15,891 nucleotides of DNA from Opitutaceae bacterium (GCA_025352845.1 JANXSC010000648.1:1-15891), one strand, 5' to 3'; counted from the first letter of the stretch, positions 7,479-15,119 are shown. The notes: generated by a model from the sequence alone, not told the origin. Translations and numbers: made by a program.

Positions 7479-9041
7479 ATGAATGTCCTCGATTACGCCA
7501 TCGTCGCGCTCTACCTCGGCGTCATGTTGTGGCTGGGGTTACGCTTCAAAAAAAACGAGGCGGGCACCGACTACTTTCTCGGAGGGCGACAGTTCGGCTG
7601 GTTCGCGCTCTGCATGTCCACGATGGCCACGCAGCTCTCGGCGATCAGTTTCGTCTCCGCACCGGCCTTCGTCGGGCTGCGCGCTGGCGGCGGGATGCAG
7701 TGGCTCACGTTCGAATTCGCCGTCCCGCTCGCGATGATTGCGCTCATCGTGCTGCTCGGGCCGGTGCTGCGGCGCTCGGGGGTGGTGAGCGTGTATGGGT
7801 TTCTCGAAAAGCGTTTCGGCCGCGGTTCACGCACGCTGGTGAGCGCGCTGTTCGTGGTGAGCCGCGGCCTCAGCACCGGCGTCTCGATCTACACGATCGG
7901 CCTCATCCTGTCCTCGATTCTCGGCGTGCCGTTCTGGCAGACGATGGCCGTGCTCGGCGGAGTGACGATCGTCTATTCGCTCGAGGGCGGGATGAAGGCG
8001 ATCGTTTACAGCGAGGTCGCGCAGATGATCATCAAGGTGCTCGGCATCGTGGTCATCATGTTCGCGGGGCTGCACCACCTCGGCGGCTGGGACGCGTTTG
8101 TCGCCAAGGTCGATCGCAGCCGGCTCAACGTCGTGGATTTTTCCAGCTTCGGCTTCGACGGACGCGAGTATGGCTTCTGGCCGATGCTGATCGGCGGGCT
8201 ATTTCTCTACACCTCCTACTACGGCACCGACCAGACGCAGGCGCAGCGCATCCTTGCCGCGCGCGACGAACTCACGGTGCGGCGGCTGCTGCTCTTCAAC
8301 GGCCTCTTCCGTTTCCCCGTCACGCTCTGCTACTGCCTCGCGGGACTCGTGCTCGGGACGTTTGCCCTGCACAACGCGGAGTTTGACGCGAAGATTCCGG
8401 CGAACAAACCCGACCTGATGGTGCCGCTCTTTATCGCGGACTATCTGCCGCACGGCGTCATCGGCATCATCGTGGTCGCCCTGATCGCGGCGTGGATGTC
8501 GGCCTACAGCTCGGCGCTGAATTCGCTCACGGCCGTCACGATGGAGGATTTCATCACGCCGCGCATCGTGATCGCCAAAGAGCGTTATGTGCGCGTGAGC
8601 AAACTCGTCGCGCTCGGATGGGGTGCGTTCACGATGTTCTTCGGCTTTTTCACGGGCAAAATCGCCGTCACCGCCATCGAGGCCATCAACAAGATTGGCT
8701 CGGTCTTCTACGGGCCGATCCTCGGGATGTTCCTGCTCGCGGCGCTGGGATCGCGCGTGCGCGGAGGTGCGGCCAACGTGGGGGTGATCGCCGGCGTGGC
8801 GGTGAACCTCACGCTGTGGCTCTGCTTCAAGAATGTGTTTTGGTTTTGGTGGAACGCGATCGGTGGCGTGACAACGCTCGTGGTCGGCTGCGGTGTGAGC
8901 GCGTTTACTCGCCTGCCCGCTGCTGGACCGGAGCCGGTGCCGGCCGAGCCGCGGGTCTGGCCGCGCAAGGAGATCGCGATTCTCGCCGGTTACTTTGTGC
9001 TGATGATCGCGTTCGCTGTGCTGCTGCCCCGAATTTTTTAA
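7479..9041 (+). CDS. Sodium:solute symporter (SSS family)
   Basis: This encodes a 520-residue inner-membrane protein with about 13-14 hydrophobic segments. It opens with VLDYAIVALYLGVMLWLGLRF and the family motif TDYFLGGRQFGWFAL. MSTMATQLSAISFVSAPAF follows, then GLFLYTSYYGTDQTQAQRIL and IAAWMSAYSSALNSLTAVTM, both typical of Na+/sugar symporters of the SGLT/SLC5 type. ATG 7479 is chosen because it starts the first membrane segment; the frame is open back to 7245, but that part overlaps the glycosidase gene. It begins two bases after the glycosidase stop and ends three bases before the next ATG, so the three genes form one transcription unit. The likely role is Na+-driven import of the substrate delivered by the outer-membrane receptor, which the cytoplasmic glycosidase then cleaves. 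Confidence 0.92.
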   Translation: MNVLDYAIVALYLGVMLWLGLRFKKNEAGTDYFLGGRQFGWFALCMSTMATQLSAISFVSAPAFVGLRAGGGMQWLTFEFAVPLAMIALIVLLGPVLRRSGVVSVYGFLEKRFGRGSRTLVSALFVVSRGLSTGVSIYTIGLILSSILGVPFWQTMAVLGGVTIVYSLEGGMKAIVYSEVAQMIIKVLGIVVIMFAGLHHLGGWDAFVAKVDRSRLNVVDFSSFGFDGREYGFWPMLIGGLFLYTSYYGTDQTQAQRILAARDELTVRRLLLFNGLFRFPVTLCYCLAGLVLGTFALHNAEFDAKIPANKPDLMVPLFIADYLPHGVIGIIVVALIAAWMSAYSSALNSLTAVTMEDFITPRIVIAKERYVRVSKLVALGWGAFTMFFGFFTGKIAVTAIEAINKIGSVFYGPILGMFLLAALGSRVRGGAANVGVIAGVAVNLTLWLCFKNVFWFWWNAIGGVTTLVVGCGVSAFTRLPAAGPEPVPAEPRVWPRKEIAILAGYFVLMIAFAVLLPRIF

Positions 9042-9044
9042 CTC

Positions 9045-11129
9045 ATGACTCTCTACCCTTGCCTGTTTTTCCTGGTCCTCGCGGCATCTCTCACGATCCG
9101 CGCCGCAGACTGGCCGGAGTATCTCGGCGGCCCATCGCGCGCGTGCTTCTCTCCGCTCGATCAAATCACGACGGCTAACGTCGCGCGGCTGCGCGTCGCG
9201 TGGGAATTTCACAGCGGCGACGCCGGGCAGACGCAGTGCAACGCGATCGTGGTCGACGGCGTGCTCTACGGCTCGACGGCGACAAATCAGATCTTCGCGC
9301 TCGATGCCGCGACCGGCCGCGAACTCTGGCGCTACGTCGAGCCCGGCCACGAATTCGGCAGCAACCAGCGCGGCGTCACGTTTTGGTCCGCGGGCGACGA
9401 TCAGCGCGTGCTTTTCAACATCGACGAATGGCTCTACGCCGTCGATGCGCGCACCGGCCGGAAGATTCCCGGCTTTGGCGAGGGCGGCCGCGTGAGCCTG
9501 CGCGCCGGCCTCGGCGAGTCCGCGAAGGACAAGTGGGTCACGTGCTCCTCGCCCGGCACAATTTTCGAAAACCTGATCATCATGCCCAGCCGCGTGGGCG
9601 AGCTGGGCGATGCCGCGCCGGGGCACGTGCAGGCGTTTGACGTGCGCACGGGGAAACTAGCGTGGGTGTTTCGCACCATCCCGGAGCCGGGCGAGTTTGG
9701 CTACGAGACGTGGCCGCCCGACGCCCACCGCAATATCGACACCGGCGGCGCCAATTGCTGGGCCGGCATGGCAATCGATCGCGCGCGCGGGATCGTGTTT
9801 GTGCCGACGGGCTCGGCGGCGCCGGATTTCTGGGGCGGGGCGCGACGCGGCGACAATCTCTTCGCGAACTGCCTGCTCGCGCTCGACGCGCGCACGGGCC
9901 GCCGGCGCTGGCATTTTCAATTCGTCCACCACGACATCTGGGATCGTGATTTGCCCACGCCGCCGACGCTGCTCACCGTCACGCACGGAGGCCGGCGCAT
10001 CGACGCTGTCGCGCAGGTGACGAAGAGCGGGCACGTTTTTCTTTTCAATCGCGAGACCGGCGCGGCGCTGTTTCCCATCGAGGAGAAACCCGCGCCGCAG
10101 GCCGGTGCGCTCGACGGTGAGACGCCCGCGCCGACGCAGCCCGTGCCCGCGAGGCCCGCGCCCTTTGCGCGGCAGGAAATGACCGAGGCGGATCTCAATC
10201 CGCTCGCGCCGAATCACGCGCAACTGCTCGCCGAGTTCCGCACGTTTCTTCGCGGCGCGTGGCAGCCCATCAGCCGGCAACCGACGCTCATCGTGCCGGG
10301 CCTGCAGGGCGGCGCGGAGTGGGGCGGGGCGGCGGCTGACGAGCGTGGCGTGCTCTATGTGAACTCGAACGAGCTACCCTACGTCGCCCAGCTCTCCGCG
10401 GTGCCGCAGGGCGGCGCGGGCGGTCTCACGCGCGGGCAGCGGCTCTACATGTTTTTCTGCATCGCCTGCCACGGCCCCGACAAAAAGGGCAACCCCGCCG
10501 GCGGCATGCCCTCGCTCGTCGACCTCGCGGCCCGCGTGCCGCGCGCCGACGCGGTGAAACTCATGACGACCGGCCGCAACATGATGCCCGGCTTCACCTC
10601 GCTCTCGCTCGCAGATCGCGAGGCCATCGCGGGCTGGCTCTACGGCGACGACGGGCACGGCGCCACCGGTGCTCCGCGCGCCGAGCCCGTGCGCGATTCG
10701 GCCTTCGAGGCGAGCGCCTACGCCAAGTTCGTCGATCGCCATGGGTATCCCGCGCAGCGCAAGTTCCTCGACGCCGCGGGCAACCCCGCGATCAAGCCGC
10801 CCTGGGGCACGCTCAACGCGATCGATCTCAACACGGGTGAGTTTGCGTGGAAAATTCCGCTGGGCGGACCCGACGGCGCGGAGAACTACGGCGGCCCGCT
10901 CGTCACCGCCGGCGGCCTCGTCTTCATCGCCGCGACCAAGGACGCGACGTTGCGGGCCTTTGATCGCATGACCGGGAAACTCGTCTGGCAGACTGCGCTG
11001 CCCGCCGCGGCGTTTGCCACGCCCACCACCTACGCGATCGGCGGCAAACAGTTTCTCGTGATCGCGTGCGGCGGTGGGAAGCTCGGCGCGCCGCGCGGCG
11101 ACCGCTACGTGGCCTGGGCGATTGAATAG
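9045..11129 (+). CDS. PQQ-dependent dehydrogenase with internal cytochrome c domain
   Basis: This encodes 694 residues. The signal peptide (MTLYPCLFFLVLAASLTIRA) sends it to the periplasm. Propeller blades follow, starting DWPEYLGGPSRACFSPLDQI, with repeated tryptophan-docking motifs such as ALDAATGRELWRY, AFDVRTGKLAWVF, ALDARTGRRRWHF and AFDRMTGKLVWQT. The segment HHDIWDRDLPTPP (295-307) matches the active-site region of membrane glucose dehydrogenase-type quinoproteins. Between the sixth and last blades lies an inserted cytochrome c domain: CIACH (472-476) binds haem c, and Met514 in GRNMMPGF is the likely axial ligand. Such enzymes oxidise sugars or alcohols and pass electrons through the haem to the respiratory chain. 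It starts three bases after the symporter stop. No PQQ biosynthesis genes are in the window. A hairpin with a T run just after the stop (11200-11219) could end the transcript. The substrate is not evident. Confidence 0.88.
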   Translation: MTLYPCLFFLVLAASLTIRAADWPEYLGGPSRACFSPLDQITTANVARLRVAWEFHSGDAGQTQCNAIVVDGVLYGSTATNQIFALDAATGRELWRYVEPGHEFGSNQRGVTFWSAGDDQRVLFNIDEWLYAVDARTGRKIPGFGEGGRVSLRAGLGESAKDKWVTCSSPGTIFENLIIMPSRVGELGDAAPGHVQAFDVRTGKLAWVFRTIPEPGEFGYETWPPDAHRNIDTGGANCWAGMAIDRARGIVFVPTGSAAPDFWGGARRGDNLFANCLLALDARTGRRRWHFQFVHHDIWDRDLPTPPTLLTVTHGGRRIDAVAQVTKSGHVFLFNRETGAALFPIEEKPAPQAGALDGETPAPTQPVPARPAPFARQEMTEADLNPLAPNHAQLLAEFRTFLRGAWQPISRQPTLIVPGLQGGAEWGGAAADERGVLYVNSNELPYVAQLSAVPQGGAGGLTRGQRLYMFFCIACHGPDKKGNPAGGMPSLVDLAARVPRADAVKLMTTGRNMMPGFTSLSLADREAIAGWLYGDDGHGATGAPRAEPVRDSAFEASAYAKFVDRHGYPAQRKFLDAAGNPAIKPPWGTLNAIDLNTGEFAWKIPLGGPDGAENYGGPLVTAGGLVFIAATKDATLRAFDRMTGKLVWQTALPAAAFATPTTYAIGGKQFLVIACGGGKLGAPRGDRYVAWAIE

Positions 11130-11195
11130 GGCGGTCGGCGATCAAGGCGACGAAAGCGCACCCGGGCGACCCATGGCCTGGACATGGCCGCCATG

Positions 11196-12107
11196 CTACG
11201 CCGGCTTCGGCCGGTTTTTCTGCACCGTGATGATCGCGACCGCGCCGATGATCACGGCCGCCGCGAGCGCGATGTGCGCGGTGAGCGGCTCGTCGAGAAT
11301 CGCCCAGCCGAGGACCACGGCGACGACGGGGTTGACGTAGGAATAGGTCGAGACTTTGGCGGGCGTGCTGTTTTTGAGCAGCCACGCATAGACCGGAAAC
11401 GCGACCAGCGAGCCCGCGACCACGAGGTAGGACCATGCGAGCCACGAGCGCGCCGTGATCGCGGCGACGTTCACCCGCGGGCCCTCGCCGATCGCGAGGC
11501 CGATCGCCAGCATCAGCACCCCGCCGCAGAGCATCTGCACCGTGGCGGCCATGATCGGCGGCGCGCCGCTGCGCGTGTATTTCGCAAACAGCGAACCGCC
11601 CCACCAGCTGATGCTCGCGAAGAATAACGCGAGCAGACTCGCTGCCGGCGGTCGGACATTCTTCGGCAGTGCGCCGGGGCCGAGCAGCACAAGTAATCCG
11701 ACGAGCCCCACGCCAAAGCCCACCCACAGCATCGGTGCCGGCCGCTTGCCGCCGGGCCGCAGCCACTCCATCAGCACCATGATGAGTGGCGAGGCCCCGA
11801 GGATGAGCGTCGTGAGGCCGGACGGCACCGTCTGCTCGGCCCACGCGACGACTGCGTTGCCCCCGGCGAGCAGGCAGGCGCCGATGATCGCCTGATCGCG
11901 CCACTGCTCGCGGGTGGGCCACGCCGCACCGCGGAATTTTAGAAACGCGAGGAGCACGCAACCGGCGAACGTGAAGCGCACGCCCGACATGATGAACGGT
12001 GGCATCGTCTCGACGGCGATGCGGATGCCGAGGTAGGTGCTGCCCCAGATCAGATAGATCGCGGCGAAGGCGAGGATGAGGGCGGTGCGGGAGGGCGGGT
12101 GGTTCAA
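11196..12107 (-). CDS. EamA/DMT-family transporter (YedA-like)
   Basis: This encodes a 303-residue inner-membrane protein with ten hydrophobic segments arranged as two EamA repeats. The opening AAIYLIWGSTYLGIRIAVET and PPFIMSGVRFTFAGCVLLAFL closely follow the E. coli YedA pattern; so do AGGNAVVAWAEQTVPSGLTT in the first repeat and STYSYVNPVVAVVLGWAILDEPL in the second. Members export amino acids, purines or other metabolites, and the substrate here is unknown. The start is taken as TTG at 12107-12105, because the next in-frame Met lies inside the first membrane segments and no ATG or GTG stands upstream in frame. The gene is convergent with the dehydrogenase gene across a 66-bp gap, and it follows the acetyltransferase gene on the same strand after 72 bp of heptamer repeats. 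Export of an acetylated or amino compound would fit its neighbours but is only a guess. Confidence 0.88.
   Translation of the reverse strand: MNHPPSRTALILAFAAIYLIWGSTYLGIRIAVETMPPFIMSGVRFTFAGCVLLAFLKFRGAAWPTREQWRDQAIIGACLLAGGNAVVAWAEQTVPSGLTTLILGASPLIMVLMEWLRPGGKRPAPMLWVGFGVGLVGLLVLLGPGALPKNVRPPAASLLALFFASISWWGGSLFAKYTRSGAPPIMAATVQMLCGGVLMLAIGLAIGEGPRVNVAAITARSWLAWSYLVVAGSLVAFPVYAWLLKNSTPAKVSTYSYVNPVVAVVLGWAILDEPLTAHIALAAAVIIGAVAIITVQKNRPKPA
11200..11219 (+). terminator. Candidate intrinsic terminator of the glycosidase-symporter-dehydrogenase operon
   Basis: CCGGC-TTCG-GCCGG (11201-11214) forms five GC pairs closed by the very stable C(UUCG)G tetraloop. A possible G-T pair (11200/11215) adds to the stem, and TTTTT follows at 11215-11219. 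It lies 70 bp after the dehydrogenase stop and inside the last codons of the opposing transporter gene, so the same bases encode the transporter C-terminus (NRPKPA). The stem is short, hence moderate confidence. Confidence 0.5.
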
Positions 12108-12113
12108 GAGACG

Positions 12114-12162
12114 AGGTCGGAAGGCAGAAGGCAGAAGGCAGATGTCAGAGGTCGGAAGGCAG
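12114..12162. repeat. Heptamer tandem repeat (7 units)
   Basis: Seven consecutive 7-base units run in order: AGGTCGG, AAGGCAG three times, ATGTCAG, AGGTCGG, AAGGCAG. As a result the 15-mer GAGGTCGGAAGGCAG occurs exactly twice (12113-12127 and 12148-12162). The array fills most of the 72-bp gap between the acetyltransferase and transporter genes and would be the untranslated stretch just ahead of the transporter TTG start. On the minus strand it is pyrimidine-rich. Confidence 0.85.
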
Positions 12163-12179
12163 GAATCACAGATCCGGGA

Positions 12180-12716
12180 TCAGCTGGTCGGAGGAGCGGA
12201 GAGTTCCTTGTAGCAAACGACTGTGTTGATGAGCGAGCCGTCGGGATCGGTGGCGTAGCGCGGGATGACGCCGGCGCGGGTGTAGCCGCAGCGGGCATAG
12301 AGACCGAGGGCGTTGCCGGTCGCGCTCGTGTCGAGCACGACGAGTGTGCGTTGGCGCCGGCGCGCGTGATTCTCGGCGGCGGTCATGAGCGCGGTGCCGA
12401 GCCGGCGGCCGCGATGCGCGCGGAGCACGAGGAGTTTTTGGAGTTCGCAGCGATGGCGGGAATTCGTTCGTTGAGCGAGTTCGAGTTGCACGCCACAGAC
12501 GATGCGACCGGCGTCACGTGCCACGAGCAGGGCGCGTTGGCCGGCCGTGACCTCGGCTAACACTCCGTTCCAAAACGTGCCGACCTCGGTGTCGGCGAGC
12601 GGCAATGTGAATCCGATGGACGCGCCGCCCTCGACGGCATCGCCCAGGAGTGCGTGCAGATCGGCTAGGTCGCCGGGGGAGAGCGGTGGGGAGAGCAGTT
12701 CGATGAGGGGTGTCAT
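12180..12716 (-). CDS. GNAT-family N-acetyltransferase
   Basis: This encodes a 178-residue protein with a single GNAT fold. Motif A is LQKLLVLRAHRGRRLGTALM (92-111), whose HRGRRLG loop binds the pyrophosphate of acetyl-CoA. The preceding strand is IVCGVQLELAQR, and motif B is RTLVVLDTSATGNALGLYARCGYTRAGVIPRYA (123-155), with the usual N-x-x-x-x-x-Y-x-x-x-G-Y arrangement. It should acetylate a small amine or an amino acid-like molecule in the cytoplasm. ATG 12716-12714 is chosen because the fold begins at once with LIELLSPPLSPGDLADLHAL. The same frame stays open up to 13322, but that part is antisense to the regulator gene and is not GNAT-like. It lies 89 bp downstream of the MocR-type gene on the same strand, and its leader is made entirely of the inverted nonamer element. 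Confidence 0.88.
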   Translation of the reverse strand: MTPLIELLSPPLSPGDLADLHALLGDAVEGGASIGFTLPLADTEVGTFWNGVLAEVTAGQRALLVARDAGRIVCGVQLELAQRTNSRHRCELQKLLVLRAHRGRRLGTALMTAAENHARRRQRTLVVLDTSATGNALGLYARCGYTRAGVIPRYATDPDGSLINTVVCYKELSAPPTS

Positions 12717-12725
12717 TGTTTTGAA

Positions 12726-12799
12726 ACGCAGAGGGCGCGGAGAACGCGGAGGATTTGGCAGAAAAAATGATTTCTGCGCGACCTTCGCGTTCTCCGCGT
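12726..12799. repeat. Inverted nonamer repeat between regulator and acetyltransferase genes
   Basis: The left part (12726-12752) is three 9-base units: ACGCAGAGG, GCGCGGAGA, ACGCGGAGG. The right part (12782-12799) holds the same type of units on the other strand: ACGCGGAGA then ACGCGAAGG. The arms can pair into a long imperfect hairpin, with a small inner stem GCAGAAA/TTTCTGC (12758-12764 with 12771-12777). The element covers almost the whole gap, from 7 bases after the regulator stop to 10 bases before the acetyltransferase ATG. It could act as a transcription attenuator or mRNA stability element, but it has no T run typical of an intrinsic terminator. Confidence 0.7.
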
Positions 12800-12805
12800 T
12801 TCGAT

Positions 12806-14248
12806 TCAGAGCTGTTTCTTCGCGAGCTCGCCGAGGGTTTTGAGCGCGGCCTCGATCAGCTCGCCCCACGGCAGGCCGCAGTTCATGCGGAGGCAGTTTT
12901 TGTAGCGGTCCTTCACGGAGAAGAGCGCGCCGGGGGCGGTGTTGATTTTGTGTTTCAGCGCATCGCGGTGGAGCCGGAGCGTGTCCACGCCGGGCGGCAT
13001 CTCGATCCAGAGCACGAAGCCGCCGTCGGGCCGGCTGATCCGCGTGCCCTCGGGGAAGTGGCGAAGGATCGCCTGCGAGAAGAGGTGCAGCTGGTGGTGA
13101 TACGCACGACGGATCGAGCGGAGGTGATGGTCGTAGCCGCCGTTGCGGAGAAAATCGGAAATCGTTTTTTGCAACACGACGGGCGTGCCGAGCGTAGTGG
13201 TGAACTTGAGCCGGCGCACGCGCTCGAGGTAGCGGCCGGGCGCGCACCAGCCGACGCGCAGCGAGGGCGCGAGCGTCTTGCCGAAAGAGCTGCAGAGGAG
13301 CACGCGGCCATCGGTGTCCCAAGCCTTGAGCGGCTTGGGCCTCCGCTCGCCGAAATGGAGATCGCCGTAAACGTCGTCCTCGATCGCGGGCACGTCGAAC
13401 TCGGCGAGAATCTTATAGAGATTCTCCTTGTGCTCGTCGGACATGCACGAGCCGAGCGGGTTCGAGTAACTCGGCATCACCATGAGGGCCTTGATGTCGT
13501 TGTTCGCGAGGGCGTCGCGGGTGGCGTCGAGACAGATGCCGGTGCGCGGGCCGGTGGGGATTTCCACGACGCGAAGATTGAGGCTCTGAATCGTTTCCAG
13601 AAACCCGAAGTAGGTGGGCGTCTCCACCGCGACGGTGTCGCCGGGCTTGGCGACCGCGCGGAGCGCGAGGTGCAGCGCCTCGGCGCAACCAATGGTGACG
13701 ACGAGTTCGTCGTGCGGGAGCGGGCAGCCCGCCTGCAAATAGCGCCGCGCGATCTCGCGGGTGAGCGGATCGTAGGCGGAGCTCATCGCGTAGCGGCCGA
13801 GGAGCGTATGGTCGTTGCGGCCGACGGCGGCGAGGATGCGCGCGAGTTTCTTCGTCGGGAAAAGCGAGTGGTGCGGGCACGCAGCGCCAAATGGCACGTA
13901 GCTCGGATCCGTGGCGAGCGTGAGCACCTCGGCGGTGAGATCGTTCACACCCACGTAGCTGGGCTTCGCCATGGGCCGCGCCATGCGCGGCTCGGGCGCG
14001 TGCATCGGCAGCCGCGGGCGCACGTAGTAGCCGGACTGCGGCCGCGCCTCGACCCAGCCGCGATTTTCGAGCAGCGTATAGGCTTGGAGCACGGTGGAGA
14101 TGCTCACGTCGCGCTGCAGCGACATCCGCCGCACCGAGGGCAGCCGGTGGCCGGGGCGCAGCGTGCCTTGCTCGATCAGTTGTTCGAGGGAACGCGCGAG
14201 CTCGACGTAGAGCGGCGCGGGGGCGGGGGCAGTGAGCGTTTGAATCAT
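12806..14248 (-). CDS. MocR-type regulator: GntR helix-turn-helix fused to class I aminotransferase
   Basis: This encodes 480 residues. The N-terminal winged helix (about residues 10-80) shows the GntR pattern: PLYVELARSLEQLIEQGTLR, HRLPSVRRMSLQRDVSISTV, then LLENRGWVEARPQSGYYV. After a linker of about 40 residues comes a fold-type I PLP domain with TIGCAEALHLALRAVAKPGD, VETPTYFGF, MPSYSNPLGSCMS, AIEDDVYGDL and SSFGKTLAPSLRVGW, where Lys324 should hold PLP. All the cofactor residues I can recognise are kept. MocR proteins use the PLP domain as an effector sensor and usually regulate an adjacent gene. The start is ATG 14248-14246, just before the winged helix; the frame extends to a GTG at 14317. 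It is divergent from the cysteine-rich gene at 14411 across 162 bp, and it heads the regulator-acetyltransferase-transporter run on the minus strand. Either group may be its target. Confidence 0.9.
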   Translation of the reverse strand: MIQTLTAPAPAPLYVELARSLEQLIEQGTLRPGHRLPSVRRMSLQRDVSISTVLQAYTLLENRGWVEARPQSGYYVRPRLPMHAPEPRMARPMAKPSYVGVNDLTAEVLTLATDPSYVPFGAACPHHSLFPTKKLARILAAVGRNDHTLLGRYAMSSAYDPLTREIARRYLQAGCPLPHDELVVTIGCAEALHLALRAVAKPGDTVAVETPTYFGFLETIQSLNLRVVEIPTGPRTGICLDATRDALANNDIKALMVMPSYSNPLGSCMSDEHKENLYKILAEFDVPAIEDDVYGDLHFGERRPKPLKAWDTDGRVLLCSSFGKTLAPSLRVGWCAPGRYLERVRRLKFTTTLGTPVVLQKTISDFLRNGGYDHHLRSIRRAYHHQLHLFSQAILRHFPEGTRISRPDGGFVLWIEMPPGVDTLRLHRDALKHKINTAPGALFSVKDRYKNCLRMNCGLPWGELIEAALKTLGELAKKQL

Positions 14249-14410
14249 GGCGGACGAGAGAGTAGGGCAAGACGCCGGGGCGCGGCAGACGTAGCGCCCG
14301 GATTTTGCCACCGGCACAGTTGGCGAAGCGCGTGCAGTGTGACCATGACAATTTGCGCAGCGCGGCCCGGCGGTTGACAGCGCGCGGAGAATCTCGCGGG
14401 CTCGGGGCCG

Positions 14411-14977
14411 ATGACGAAACCTGCGGGAGAATTCGAGCGGCTCGTGGCGGCGGTGCTCACACGTTTTTGCGCGCAGCGATCACAGGCAGTGGCCGCGGCG
14501 GAGATGGCGCGGGTTGCGGCGCAATTGAGCGTGGTCGTCGCGGAGCGCGGGCTGCCGCGGCCGTTGCCCGCAGGCGAATGCGGCGCGCCCGGTGGGATGC
14601 CCGAGGACGAGTGCGCGGCGTTGGTCGCCCGCGTCGTTGCGGGCACGAGCGCTCCGCTGCTCGCCGATGCGGCGAAGCAGCTCGTGAAGGCGTGTTTCTA
14701 TCCCGAGTTCACGGAGTGCCGGGATTCGTTTCGCGAAGCAGGAGCGGACGGCGCGTGCCGCCGACAGGAGCTGGCGCGGGTGCGCAGTCGGATTAGCGGG
14801 ACGCATTGTGTCGACTGCCCGCACTGGGTTGCGCTCGGGCCGGAGGCGCACGCGGAGATGCTCGCGCGCGAATGGAAAACGGGCGCAGGCGATTTTGTCG
14901 CGCACCGCGGGGTGTTTTTGCCGGAGGATTTTCGGGCGCTGCGGCGCTGGCTGCATGCGGCGGCGCGGCGAGCGTGA
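14411..14977 (+). CDS. Unrecognised cysteine-rich protein
   Basis: This encodes a 188-residue soluble protein that I do not recognise. The first 45 residues are helical and Ala/Val-rich (EFERLVAAVLTRFCAQRSQ). The C-terminal half holds a cluster of cysteines: CFYPEFTEC (95-103), Cys116, and THCVDCPHW (132-139) with a CxxC pair followed by His. That spacing could bind zinc or an iron-sulfur cluster. There is no signal peptide and no membrane segment. The protein ends with a basic helix, RALRRWLHAAARRA. ATG 14411 opens the helical region, and no Shine-Dalgarno sequence precedes it. Coding is supported by the uninterrupted frame, the high-GC codon pattern, and its fit between the divergent MocR-type gene and the response regulator gene 142 bp downstream. 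It might be regulated by the MocR-type protein. Confidence 0.6.
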   Translation: MTKPAGEFERLVAAVLTRFCAQRSQAVAAAEMARVAAQLSVVVAERGLPRPLPAGECGAPGGMPEDECAALVARVVAGTSAPLLADAAKQLVKACFYPEFTECRDSFREAGADGACRRQELARVRSRISGTHCVDCPHWVALGPEAHAEMLAREWKTGAGDFVAHRGVFLPEDFRALRRWLHAAARRA

Positions 14978-15119
14978 AGACGCAGATGCACCCGCGCACA
15001 ATGTATGCTTGAGTTCCGGCAGGGTATTGTCACACGGAACATCTGGTTTTCGTGGCTCCATGGGGAGTGTGCGATCGCCCGCCTCATCACGTTACAATCT
15101 TCCGTCCGCCGCCCTCCGC

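Noticed and set aside
11171..11195. Hairpin from repeated CATGGCC as a minus-strand terminator of the transporter gene
   Set aside because: The stem is only six pairs with a large loop, and no T run follows on the minus strand.
12717..13322. N-terminal extension of the GNAT frame up to 13322
   Set aside because: It overlaps the regulator coding region in antisense and is Pro/Arg-rich; the GNAT fold begins at ATG 12716.
12755..14377. 540-residue plus-strand frame opposite the MocR-type gene
   Set aside because: Shadow of the regulator gene; composition is Arg/Ala/Glu-rich and no motif is visible.
14374..14379. TTGACA upstream of the cysteine-rich gene as a promoter
   Set aside because: The bases at the expected -10 position (CGGGCT) do not resemble a -10 box.
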